Shown piece after piece: positions 24,633-32,997 of a DNA stretch of 64,000 nt (positions are counted from its first letter, which is position 1; the number at the start of each line of letters is the position of its first letter). The notes under the pieces are model-generated. The model ran no database searches. It had not been told where the DNA came from and saw nothing but the letters and a program-made list of their open reading frames with translations. The translations under genes and the position numbers were made by a program. Origin of the DNA: Dasania marina DSM 21967 (GTDB lineage Bacteria; Pseudomonadota; Gammaproteobacteria; Pseudomonadales; Dasaniaceae). The stretch covers positions 1 to 64,000 of the forward strand of contig NZ_KB891575.1 in assembly GCF_000373485.1 (NCBI RefSeq), in the 5' to 3' direction.

Positions 24633-25799
24633 TTAGCTTTCACTAGCAGCCAGCTGCGCTCTAACCCAGTTGTGAAAGTCGTGCACCGCATATTCCTCGG
24701 GCATTAAGCTGCCTTTTTTATGGCGTATAGAGTGCATACCCGCTTGATTCAACTCCGACACATGGGCATCCTCTGCCATCACCTGTTTCACAAAGTCTAC
24801 CGCAGGCGCAATATCCACCGCGGGGTCGTTTAAGGTTTCTTCCATAAACAGCCACTCGGCCTGTATCTCGGTTTTCTCAGGGCCTAAAGGCATAATGCGC
24901 ACGATACGCATATAATCGACGTGGCCGACAATAAAGGCGGTTGGGTGTACGTCTACATAGGTAAAGGCTTGCGTTCTTTCTGCATCACTCAAGTTGGGAA
25001 ACACTGCCCCTATAGGCTGGCCATCGGTAGTCCAAGTTTGCGCCCCTGCACGCATGCCGCCACGCAAGGCGGGATCATCACTTTTGAGGTTTTCTTGCCA
25101 GTTAGGGTCGTCACAAGCGGTCATATAATTACGGCGATAAATGGGAACCAGCTTACTCAAGTCTTTATGCACGCCGGGGCAGTGTAAGCATTCGTTGTAG
25201 TTTTCCCAAAACACTTTCCAGTTGCAGTCCATGGTTTTGCTATAGGATGCCCCCACTTTTAGCGCAGCCGCTGGCCAGTTGGCAAAGGCATTCGCATCTG
25301 CACCTATACACTGCTCTATAGGTTTGGCATCTTGGCCCGCTAAATTAACAAAAACAAAGCCATTCCAATCCACCACGGCAACGTCATAAAGCGAATGCTC
25401 TGCCATATCAAAACTAGCGGGGCACTGTTTAGAGGATGTGCGTATTAATTCGCCCTGCTGCGAGTAAGTCCAATTGTGGTAGGGGCACATAATGTTTTTT
25501 GAACGCATCACCCCTTCCGTTTCTGTGACTAACACAGAACCTCGGTGGCGACAGGTATTGTGAAAGGCTTGTAAACCGCTTTCCTCTGTACGCAACACTA
25601 AGATATTTTGACTGCCAATTTGTTGGGTGCGAAAAGCGCGGGGCTGAGCCAAGGCATCAGCGCGACAGACGTAAACCCAGTTTTTATACCAAATGGCCGC
25701 CATCTCACGTTGGTAGTGCTGCTCGTCCAGATACCACTCAACGGGCAGCGTTTCTTTATGCTCGGTTAAGCCGTTGTACTTTAATATTGTATCGCTCAT
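24633..25799 (-). CDS. Rieske non-heme iron oxygenase, alpha subunit (second; GbcA/stachydrine-demethylase-like)
   Basis: 388 residues. Rieske ligands Cys83/His85 (CRHRGS) and Cys105/His108 (CPYHNW). Mononuclear site ENYNECLHCPGVH gives Glu203, His206, His211: again Glu at the bridging position, as in quaternary-amine Rieske demethylases. The overall shape (short alpha subunit, ENYNECLHCPGVH) is close to GbcA/stachydrine demethylase enzymes. ATG 25799 has AAGGG eight bases upstream. The AraC-fusion gene lies 115 bases upstream on the same strand. No ferredoxin reductase is adjacent, so electrons must come from a shared reductase elsewhere. Confidence 0.85.
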   Translation of the reverse strand: MSDTILKYNGLTEHKETLPVEWYLDEQHYQREMAAIWYKNWVYVCRADALAQPRAFRTQQIGSQNILVLRTEESGLQAFHNTCRHRGSVLVTETEGVMRSKNIMCPYHNWTYSQQGELIRTSSKQCPASFDMAEHSLYDVAVVDWNGFVFVNLAGQDAKPIEQCIGADANAFANWPAAALKVGASYSKTMDCNWKVFWENYNECLHCPGVHKDLSKLVPIYRRNYMTACDDPNWQENLKSDDPALRGGMRAGAQTWTTDGQPIGAVFPNLSDAERTQAFTYVDVHPTAFIVGHVDYMRIVRIMPLGPEKTEIQAEWLFMEETLNDPAVDIAPAVDFVKQVMAEDAHVSELNQAGMHSIRHKKGSLMPEEYAVHDFHNWVRAQLAASES

Positions 25800-25914
25800 C
25801 TCTGCACCCTTATCAACTGCTTGTTACCGTTATGCTTGCTACCGATGGGTAGCTTATGACAGATAGTGTATACATTACAGCTAAGGTTTTCTTGTGCGCG
25901 GGAGCGGGTGGAAT

Positions 25915-26676
25915 TTAATTTTTGTCAGTTAATTCTTTTTTGATATAAGCCTTAGGGGTAAGGCCGGTTTTTTTCTTAAAAAACTTATAAAAAGTGGTAA
26001 GTGAGTTAAAACCTGAATCACTGGATAGCGCCGCAATATGACTATGCTCGTTTACGTTTGCTAAAAAATAATCCACCCTAGCTAGGTTGATATACGCGTA
26101 AAAAGATAGTTTAAACACATGATTAAACACATAGGATAGCTGATTGCGGCTATAGCCAGTAGCGTCAACCACATCATCCAAACTGAGCAAGGCATTTAAA
26201 TAAGGTTGCTGCTGGTTTAAGTACTCGCTGACATCATCGACTACCTGACTGATGCGCAACTCATCCAAGGCAATTTTTTCACGACCACTATAATCCTCAG
26301 TGCGGCCCACTTCTGAAAAAGAGCTGTACTCGTGTATGCGTATAATTTTTCCCTGACTAATGGTCATTACATCACAACCTCGGCAACTGCTCTCCTTGCC
26401 GGTAATCGCTGAGGTATGCACAAAGCTATAGGTGGAAATCGCCACATCACCATCCACCCGCAAATCATCGTGGTAAATATAGTCTAACTGGGAAGAAGGT
26501 AGCGCGACCTTAACGTAATTGGCTATATCTTTAGCGCGCACTTCTTTAGCGCCAAAGAAAGTAATGTACTCGGCTTTGGGGTGGAGTATGGAAAGTATGC
26601 CGTTTAGGTCGCCCTGCTGCCAATACTTACGGTATTGCTGGACGACTTTGCGGGTTTTTTCGGTTAACGAGTTCAT
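25915..26676 (-). CDS. NTF2/SnoaL-like domain fused to AraC-type DNA-binding domain
   Basis: 253 residues. Residues ~5-125 look like an NTF2/SnoaL-like cone fold (QYRKYWQQGDLNGILSILHP, a Y-IYHDDLRVDGDVAISTYSF strand pair, ISQGKIIRIHEYSSFSEVGR). Residues ~150-250 are an AraC HTH pair (LDDVVDATGYSRNQLSYVFNH ... SGFNSLTTFYKFFKKKTGLTPKAY). The N-terminal half is one normally seen in small enzymes or ligand-binding proteins, so it is probably the effector sensor. AGAGG lies about 11 bases before ATG 26676. It lies between the glutamine-synthetase-like gene and the Rieske 2 gene, both on the same strand, and probably controls one or both. Confidence 0.78.
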   Translation of the reverse strand: MNSLTEKTRKVVQQYRKYWQQGDLNGILSILHPKAEYITFFGAKEVRAKDIANYVKVALPSSQLDYIYHDDLRVDGDVAISTYSFVHTSAITGKESSCRGCDVMTISQGKIIRIHEYSSFSEVGRTEDYSGREKIALDELRISQVVDDVSEYLNQQQPYLNALLSLDDVVDATGYSRNQLSYVFNHVFKLSFYAYINLARVDYFLANVNEHSHIAALSSDSGFNSLTTFYKFFKKKTGLTPKAYIKKELTDKN

Positions 26677-26754
26677 TGGGGGGGCAGCCTCTTTGAGACT
26701 GAGCGGTAAGTGTTAAGCTTCAAGTGGCAAGAAAATAACAAAGACTTTAACTCC

Positions 26755-26820
26755 GGTCATGCCCAAAACATTCACTTCGCTTATGGGGCAGGCTCTGCCG
26801 GGTTTCGACCCGGCATGACC
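26755..26820. repeat. REP-like intergenic repeat (copy 1)
   Basis: Begins GGTCATGCCCAAAACATTCA, continues through GGGGCAGGCTCTGCCGGG, and ends GACCCGGCATGACC. The ends GGTCATGCC/GGCATGACC are inverted, and CCGGGTTTCGACCCGG forms a hairpin. The same sequence family occurs in inverse orientation at 37383-37490. It sits between two leftward genes just past the glutamine-synthetase-like stop. Confidence 0.8.
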
Positions 26821-26833
26821 ACGCTACGTCAAT

Positions 26834-28222
26834 TTATACCGAACGCAAATACCACTCATAATCCACATTCGACACTACCGAGCGGAATGAGTCACATTCA
26901 TCGCGGCGTATCTGTGAAAACAATTGATAATACTCAGTGCCTATATAAGGTTCTATCACCTTACCAGCATCAAAGGTATCTAAGGCGGCCTCCCACGTAA
27001 TGGGAATGTCGGTTTTCTGCTCACCTATCTCAGCACCTTCGGTAATCATATCGCCGTGTGGTGGGCATTGATTAGCGATACCGTAATCCATACCCATTAA
27101 GATCGCTGCCATCACCAAATAAGGGTTGGCATCGGCGCCGGCTACGCGGTGCTCTATGCGTAAATCTTTTACCCCTGAAGTGGGTATGCGCAATGAAACA
27201 TCACGATGGTTATAACCCCAAATAGTAGATACTGGCGCATAAGAGCCGGGGATTAAACGTCTATAGGAATTAGCATTAGGCGCAAAAATAGCCATGCACT
27301 GTGCCATGGTATCCGCCAAGCCACCAATAGCATGACGCATGGTGTCGTTGAGTGGCGGCACTGCCGTTGATTTAGGATCAGCAAAAATATTATTGCCGTC
27401 TTTATCGTAAACACTGGCGTGTACATGCAGGCCATTACCGGCAAGCTCGGCAAAAGGCTTGGCCATAAAGCAGGCCACCATGCCGTGCTGTAATGCCACA
27501 CCTTTAATGATGCGTTTTAACAACATAGCGTGGTCACAAGCCACTCGGGGGTCGTCTACGTGGTGTACATTAATTTCTAACTGGCCGGGCGAAAACTCTG
27601 AGTGTATCGTGGTCATGGGTACGCCCTGCAATTCACAGGCAATACGTACATCGTTTAAAAAGGCATCGTTTTCCCACAACTCATCGGGTGAAGCATATTG
27701 CACACCCTGTTGACGTAAACCGGTGCCGTGTATACGGCCTAATCTCACTTTAGGCGTATTACCCTCACCCTGCTCTAATAAATAAAATTCCATTTCAGTA
27801 GCTACTACGGGCTTAAGGCCTTTGTTGTAGTAACACTCTTGCAAGACTTTATCTAAAATATTTCTTGAGTCGTATAGGCCTGGGCTGCCATCTAAATTGG
27901 CAAACTTAACCATGACTTGGCCGGTGGGTGATTTTAACCAAGGTATCGGTGCGAAAGTACCGGGGATGGGAATTAAACGTTTGTCTGGATCGCCACCTAA
28001 GGTATCAGCACCTATAGATAAATTATAGTCGCCCATAGAGTTCACTAAAGGCATAGACGCCGTGGTAGTGACTTTGCCTTCGCAGAAGGAGTCAAACTCT
28101 GAGCGTGGAATGCGCTTCGCGCGAAACATGCCGTTCATATCGGGCGCTAACACTTCTAGCATTTGTATATCGGGGTATTGCTTTAAAAAGGCATCTAACT
28201 CGGCTTTCACATCATCACTCAT
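26834..28222 (-). CDS. Glutamine-synthetase-family ligase, PuuA/gamma-glutamyl-amine synthetase type
   Basis: 462 residues. Joins glutamate to an amine using ATP. Conserved elements: metal-binding ATEMEFYLL (E-x-E), SEFSPGQLEINVHH (second metal Glu), GNGLHVHASVYDKDG, FAPNANSYRRLIPGSYAP and LRIEHRVAGADANPYLVMA. The FAPNxNSYRRL and HRVAGADANPY blocks are those of PuuA/GlnA3-like enzymes, and the adenylylation-Tyr loop of housekeeping GlnA is missing. It is the last gene of the leftward flavoprotein operon 2, 91 bases after the GcvT-like gene, suggesting that the amine left by that system, or one feeding into it, is gamma-glutamylated. The exact amine is unknown. Confidence 0.83.
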   Translation of the reverse strand: MSDDVKAELDAFLKQYPDIQMLEVLAPDMNGMFRAKRIPRSEFDSFCEGKVTTTASMPLVNSMGDYNLSIGADTLGGDPDKRLIPIPGTFAPIPWLKSPTGQVMVKFANLDGSPGLYDSRNILDKVLQECYYNKGLKPVVATEMEFYLLEQGEGNTPKVRLGRIHGTGLRQQGVQYASPDELWENDAFLNDVRIACELQGVPMTTIHSEFSPGQLEINVHHVDDPRVACDHAMLLKRIIKGVALQHGMVACFMAKPFAELAGNGLHVHASVYDKDGNNIFADPKSTAVPPLNDTMRHAIGGLADTMAQCMAIFAPNANSYRRLIPGSYAPVSTIWGYNHRDVSLRIPTSGVKDLRIEHRVAGADANPYLVMAAILMGMDYGIANQCPPHGDMITEGAEIGEQKTDIPITWEAALDTFDAGKVIEPYIGTEYYQLFSQIRRDECDSFRSVVSNVDYEWYLRSV

Positions 28223-28313
28223 ATCAATTAACCATCTTCTCTAAATTACGGTAGGGCTGGCTGGAACATGCGTTATGACAGCCCACTCACAGCCCTACAA
28301 AAGTCCGCCGCTA

Positions 28314-29519
28314 TTAAAATTTTGCCGGCGGCGTTAAACGTTTTCTTGCAGGGTCAAACATAGGGCCTTTAATAACGACACTCTTTGCTAACACTTTAGT
28401 CCACGTTAGCTCGCGCTCATAGTAAATCTCAGCAATCAGCTCGTCACCCAGCTGACCGTATTTAGGATCAACTTGCGCAAAGGCAACATTGGCTTTTGCC
28501 GTTGGGCACCAACCCGCTGAAGTCACCGTGCCAATTTGCTTACCCTGCTTGTTGAGAATAAACGAATTATTGGCTGGTTTGTTACCTTCAACATCTAGCA
28601 TCACAAAACGATAACGCGAACCGTTGGCTTTTTCTTTTAGCAGCGCTTTGCGGCCATTAAAGAAAGGTTTATTAAAATCAATTAACCAATCTAAGCCTAG
28701 CTCAAACGGTGTACGCGCACGCCCAACACGAACCGTGTCTTCTGCAGGCACAAAATCAACTGCTGCTTGCACAAAGCCCGCTTCTTTACGTGCCATATCT
28801 AAGGCGTACAAACCGAAGGGGCGAATAAGATACTCTTTACCTGCCGCAAACAATTTATCCCACAGTGCTTCAGCAAGCGATGGTTCAACCCAAAGTTCAT
28901 AACCTAAGTCACCAGTAAAACCGGTGCGGCTTACCGTTAACTCACCACCTTCAAAGGGGAAGCTCATAATGCCGAATGACTTGAGGTTTTCTATGCCTGT
29001 TAAGCCCATATTTTTTAAACATGAACATGAGGTTGGGCCCTGTACCGATAACGCCGCGACATGCTTAGTTTCATCAACGATCTCAACGTCAAAGCCTTCT
29101 GCAGACCACATCAACCAATCAATACACTGGGTATAAGAACATAGGCGGTAATGATTTTCGGCTAAATGAAAGATAGTGCCATCATCCATAATCATGCCAT
29201 CAGAGTTGCACCAAACGGTGTAAGCTACTCGGCCGATTTTTATTTTGGCAATATCACGTGTCACCAAGCGATTCAAATAGGCTTCTGAATCAGGGCCGGT
29301 GATACGGTATTTTGACATCGGGGTTAAATCCATCACACCGGTCTGGCTGCGTATGGAAAAATACTCCAATTCATAATCATTATACTCATGGGAAACCATA
29401 TAACCTTTCCAGTTTTCCCAAGAGTTTAATTCGTTAAGCGCCGAGGTACGTGAATGAAAAGGCGTCTGTAATAACATCGCCCCCCTGCCATTCACTTCTT
29501 TAGCATTGGTTTCGCTCAT
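28314..29519 (-). CDS. GcvT-like folate-dependent aminomethyltransferase/demethylase (operon 2)
   Basis: 401 residues, clear paralogue of the protein at 18953: YFSIRSQTGVMDLTPMSKY, GMIMDDGTIFHL with the Asp pair, the identical SRTGFTGDLGYELWV signature, and GTVTSAGWCPTAKANVA. The ATG overlaps the flavoprotein stop as ATGA (29516-29519) with GAGGAG upstream, so it is translationally coupled. By family logic it transfers an oxidised methyl carbon to tetrahydrofolate. Differences from copy 1 are spread over the whole protein, so the duplication is old and the two may have different substrates. Confidence 0.83.
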   Translation of the reverse strand: MSETNAKEVNGRGAMLLQTPFHSRTSALNELNSWENWKGYMVSHEYNDYELEYFSIRSQTGVMDLTPMSKYRITGPDSEAYLNRLVTRDIAKIKIGRVAYTVWCNSDGMIMDDGTIFHLAENHYRLCSYTQCIDWLMWSAEGFDVEIVDETKHVAALSVQGPTSCSCLKNMGLTGIENLKSFGIMSFPFEGGELTVSRTGFTGDLGYELWVEPSLAEALWDKLFAAGKEYLIRPFGLYALDMARKEAGFVQAAVDFVPAEDTVRVGRARTPFELGLDWLIDFNKPFFNGRKALLKEKANGSRYRFVMLDVEGNKPANNSFILNKQGKQIGTVTSAGWCPTAKANVAFAQVDPKYGQLGDELIAEIYYERELTWTKVLAKSVVIKGPMFDPARKRLTPPAKF

Positions 29520-31084
29520 GCGGCATCTCCTCTTTTTATAATTTCTTTGGCAGCGTTACGTCCCGCTAAGCCCATGACGTTGCCGCCGGGGTGAGCACTG
29601 GCGCCACAGAGATATAAACCATCAACTGGTGAACCGTACTGTTCAGAACCCGGGAATGGACGCATCATGATGATCTGATCAAGGCTAATATCGCCGTGAT
29701 GCCAATGGCCATCAGTCATATTGTATTCCACCTCTAAATCAGCAGGGGTTAACAACTCACTGGCTACAATTTGCGCTTTAATACCGGGCGCGTATTCGGC
29801 GATGGTATCAATCAACAATTGCTTAAAGGCTTGTTTGGATTCATCAGTCCAGCCTGCTTTTAACTGGCCTGGTGCAAATTGCACGATAGCTGACAGCACA
29901 TGCTGACCTTCAGGCGCTAAACCTTTGTCGTGTACTGTAGCAATGCTGATATCCAGCACTGGCGCCTCTGAACACTCACCGTATTTAGCGGCATTAAAAG
30001 CGCGTTCTATGTGATGCATATCAGGGGCTATCACTAAACGCCCGCCAACTTGATCACCGGTTAAGCCGTTAAACTCTGGTAAACCGTTTAAAGCGATATG
30101 CAGTTTCGCAGCGCTCGCTCGGGTACGGAAGTTTTTAACACGGCGTACCGTATTGGTTTCTAGATTAGGCCTACCCACTAGATTATTAAGCGTTGTTTTT
30201 ACGTCAGCGTTAGAAACGGTAATACCAGCTGTGATGATTTCACCACTCTGTAAGGTTACACCGGTTGCGCGGTTGTCGGTTAGGTCAATGCTCTTAACGC
30301 GAGCCGCTGTGCGAATTTCAACACCGGCAGCACGAGCTGAGTTTGCTAAGGCTTCACCAACAGCACCCATACCACCTTTCACTAGGGCCGGGCCGTTAAA
30401 GCCATAGACATCACCCATGTGGCGATACAAGTAACCATAAACAGTGCCAGGTGAACGTGGCCCCATATGAGCACCTAGCACACCATCGAAACTGATTAAT
30501 GATTGCAACAACTCATTATCGAAATACTCCTCCATAACGTCAAACATATTGATTAAGCCTAGGCGCAGCAATTCATACATATCGGCTTTGCCTAACATCT
30601 TAATACCCAAACCAAGCTTTAATAGATTGAGTCGGTCAGCCAGGCTGTTTTCAATAACTTTTGGCGGCCTAACCGTGAATAATTTGTCGAGTAATTTAGA
30701 ATACTTACCCATTTTTCGGCGAAACTCTTGGTAAGCCGCTTTATCCTCTGCAGAAACATCAGCCCCTTCCACACCGTTAGGTGTGATAGTGACGTGTTTG
30801 CCATCTTTCGCTAGCGCAATGGAGTTTAAGTTTCTAGCTGCATACTGCAGGCCATTACTTGCTAGGTTTAACTCTTTAGCGATTTCTGGGTTTAGGGCAT
30901 ACATCCACTGCGCGCAGCCAGACACAGAAAAGCCTGGGCTAAACTCACGGGTAGAAGCACCACCACCTAATTTTTCGTTGGCCTCTAATACCAACACGCT
31001 GCGGCCGGCTTTCGCCAAATAGCTCGCACAAATTAATCCATTATGGCCACCACCGACCATAACCACGTCATAAGATTTAGTCAT
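29516..31084 (-). CDS. PYROXD2/CrtI-like FAD oxidoreductase, type B (operon 2)
   Basis: About 522 residues. FAD fold VMVGGGHNGLICASYL, His-rich DGHWHHGDISLDQ motif, C-terminal LYLCGASAHPGGNVMG. Closest in the window to type B1 (17400): both carry GHWHHG. Start ATG 31084 is chosen because GAGGG is eight bases upstream; the ATG six bases further up has no room for it. With this start the overlap with the type A gene is 8 bases (ATGACTAA), exactly as in operon 1 (ATGAATAA). Confidence 0.82.
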   Translation of the reverse strand: MTKSYDVVMVGGGHNGLICASYLAKAGRSVLVLEANEKLGGGASTREFSPGFSVSGCAQWMYALNPEIAKELNLASNGLQYAARNLNSIALAKDGKHVTITPNGVEGADVSAEDKAAYQEFRRKMGKYSKLLDKLFTVRPPKVIENSLADRLNLLKLGLGIKMLGKADMYELLRLGLINMFDVMEEYFDNELLQSLISFDGVLGAHMGPRSPGTVYGYLYRHMGDVYGFNGPALVKGGMGAVGEALANSARAAGVEIRTAARVKSIDLTDNRATGVTLQSGEIITAGITVSNADVKTTLNNLVGRPNLETNTVRRVKNFRTRASAAKLHIALNGLPEFNGLTGDQVGGRLVIAPDMHHIERAFNAAKYGECSEAPVLDISIATVHDKGLAPEGQHVLSAIVQFAPGQLKAGWTDESKQAFKQLLIDTIAEYAPGIKAQIVASELLTPADLEVEYNMTDGHWHHGDISLDQIIMMRPFPGSEQYGSPVDGLYLCGASAHPGGNVMGLAGRNAAKEIIKRGDAA

Positions 31085-32696
31085 CTGCATAGCCCTCGGG
31101 AACAGTGTTAGTACGTTTTAAATCCATCAGTATTTCACGCGCGGCGTTGGCGCCTGGCGCCGCCATAACTCCACCACCAGGGTGAGTGCTGGAGCCACAC
31201 ATGTACATACCTTGCACTGGGCCACGGTACTGGCCATACCCTGGGAAGGGGCGGTTAGAGAACAGCTGATCGAAGGATAATTCACCTTGGAAGATGTTAC
31301 CGTCGGTTAAGCCAATCTCTGCTTCAATTTCACGCGGGGTACGGACTTCCGCGTGCAAAATAAGGTCTTTAAAGTCAGGGCTGTAGTTAGCAACCTGATC
31401 GATAACGGTTTGCCCGAATGCATCCCTATCAGCATCCGTCCATTCTTTACCCTTAATTTTTGGCGGGCAGTACTGCACAAAACAGGTCATCATATGTTTG
31501 CCCGGAGGCGCCATGGTGGGATCTGTTAAAGTGGGAATTAGGGTGTCGACGTAAGGATCGCGAGAGAACATACCATCCTTCCAATCGTCGTAGGCTTTTT
31601 CCATACGCTCTAAGGAATCGGTAAAGTGAAAGTCACCCGCCATCAGTGAGCTACCTTTTGGCAACGCAGGAAAGGTGGGCAAGCCATCGAGTGCAATATT
31701 CACCTTGCCCGATGAACCGCGAGACTTAAAGTTTTTCGCGCGCTCAATTACGTACTCGGGTAAATCAGCCTCATCCATAATGCCTAAGAAGGTACGCTTA
31801 GCTTCTAAGTTAGATACCACGATATCAGAGTAATACTCAGTGCCGTTTTCTAGCGCTACACCGGTAGTTTTGCCATTTTTAACCATGATCTGTTTAACTT
31901 TGGCGTCGCAAACAATCTCACCACCAAAAGATTTAAAAGAGCTGGCTAAAGCATCCGCAACGGCACCCATGCCACCGCGGGTAAAGCCCCAAGCGCCGGC
32001 AGTACCATCGACATCACCCATATAGTGATGCAACAACACGTAGGCCGTACCAGGAGAGTACACACCCAAAGCCGTACCGATAATGCCGGTGCCGCCTAAG
32101 TGGGCTTTAATAATGTCGGACTCAAAGTATTCATCTAAGAATTCACCGACCGACTTAGTCCAATACTTTAAAGTATCTGCAAAGTTAACATCGGTTTTCA
32201 TATCCGTAACGGTTTTGGCCAAAACCATCATTTCTTTAATGTCGCGCATTTTCCAAGACGCTGGATCGGGCGGCGTACGCAGCAAAAATTTACGAATCAA
32301 ACGCGTTTGCTTGGTTACATCAGCGCCATAGCGCTCATAGGCATTGGCATCGCGCACAGAGTGGCGGGCCATTTCGCGATGCTGGCGGTTGTGGTCGGAG
32401 TAATTACCGTAGTAATCGCCATTCTGCATAAAGGTTACACCGCCACCATAGGGTACAACTTGTAAGCCGTGTCTAGGCAACTCTAAATCGCGGTTAATTT
32501 CGGGCCTTAATAGACCACAGACATAGGAACAGTTGGTGTATTTCCAATCAGTATGCAATTCACGGCTAACCGTGGCACCACCAATATAGGAGTTCATCTC
32601 CACCACTAAGACATCTAGCCCTGCTTTGGCCAGATACGCTGCATTGGTGAGGCCGTTATGCCCCGCACCGATGACTATGGCATCGTATTTTTTCAC
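31077..32696 (-). CDS. PYROXD2/CrtI-like FAD oxidoreductase, type A (operon 2)
   Basis: 539 residues, one longer than type A1. FAD fold VIGAGHNGLTNAAYLAKAGL, block YVLLHHYMGDVDGTAGAWGF, TDGNIFQGELSFDQ (type A motif) and C-terminal MYMCGSSTHPGGGVMAAPG. Even the tail NTVPEGYADD resembles the NTVPKDDVDE end of A1. First gene of a four-gene leftward operon (A, B, GcvT, GS-like), divergent from the BetI-like regulator. Same inferred role as A1. Confidence 0.82.
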   Translation of the reverse strand: MKKYDAIVIGAGHNGLTNAAYLAKAGLDVLVVEMNSYIGGATVSRELHTDWKYTNCSYVCGLLRPEINRDLELPRHGLQVVPYGGGVTFMQNGDYYGNYSDHNRQHREMARHSVRDANAYERYGADVTKQTRLIRKFLLRTPPDPASWKMRDIKEMMVLAKTVTDMKTDVNFADTLKYWTKSVGEFLDEYFESDIIKAHLGGTGIIGTALGVYSPGTAYVLLHHYMGDVDGTAGAWGFTRGGMGAVADALASSFKSFGGEIVCDAKVKQIMVKNGKTTGVALENGTEYYSDIVVSNLEAKRTFLGIMDEADLPEYVIERAKNFKSRGSSGKVNIALDGLPTFPALPKGSSLMAGDFHFTDSLERMEKAYDDWKDGMFSRDPYVDTLIPTLTDPTMAPPGKHMMTCFVQYCPPKIKGKEWTDADRDAFGQTVIDQVANYSPDFKDLILHAEVRTPREIEAEIGLTDGNIFQGELSFDQLFSNRPFPGYGQYRGPVQGMYMCGSSTHPGGGVMAAPGANAAREILMDLKRTNTVPEGYADD

Positions 32697-32997
32697 TCTT
32701 TGACTCCTTTTAATTCGGGTCTTTTATTTATGGTCATTTATGTACGGTTATTTCCGATTACTGACTATTTTTTGTTTATCGCTTGGATCGCCATGAAGCA
32801 TGCCACGAGATTTTTTAGCTGTCTACAAATTAATGAATGTTCATTCATTGTAAAATAGCCATTGATTCGCTATACATAGTATTGTTTCTGCCAATGGTTA
32901 CACCCTTTAGCAAGATGTTCGGCTATAATGCCTGCTAATTTTATACATTTGGCCTACATTTTTTTACAAAATAACAACTGGATTCGGACCAGCCACA
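32697..32997. promoter_or_regulatory. Divergent promoter region of operon 2 and the TetR regulator
   Basis: 301 bases separating the leftward flavoprotein operon 2 from the rightward TetR gene. It contains the palindrome at 32832-32849. Nothing else structured is visible; both promoters must lie here. Confidence 0.55.
32832..32849. promoter_or_regulatory. TetR-type operator palindrome
   Basis: AATGAATG TT CATTCATT has perfect 8-base arms with a 2-base centre, midway in the divergent region. It has the TGAATGxxCATTCA form typical of TetR-family operators. The adjacent BetI-like regulator is the obvious candidate ligand-responsive repressor (inference). Confidence 0.7.

Noticed and set aside
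26710-27000. Reading frame across the REP-like repeat
   Set aside because: It consists of repeat sequence and the antisense of the glutamine-synthetase-like C-terminus.
26834-28222. Housekeeping glutamine synthetase GlnA
   Set aside because: The FAPNxNSYRRL pattern, the lack of the adenylylation loop and the catabolic operon context fit the PuuA-like group instead.
15791-32696. Phytoene desaturase (carotenoid) annotation of the four flavoproteins
   Set aside because: They have the PYROXD2-type blocks and are coupled to GcvT-like proteins. No crtB, crtE, crtY or similar gene is in the window.
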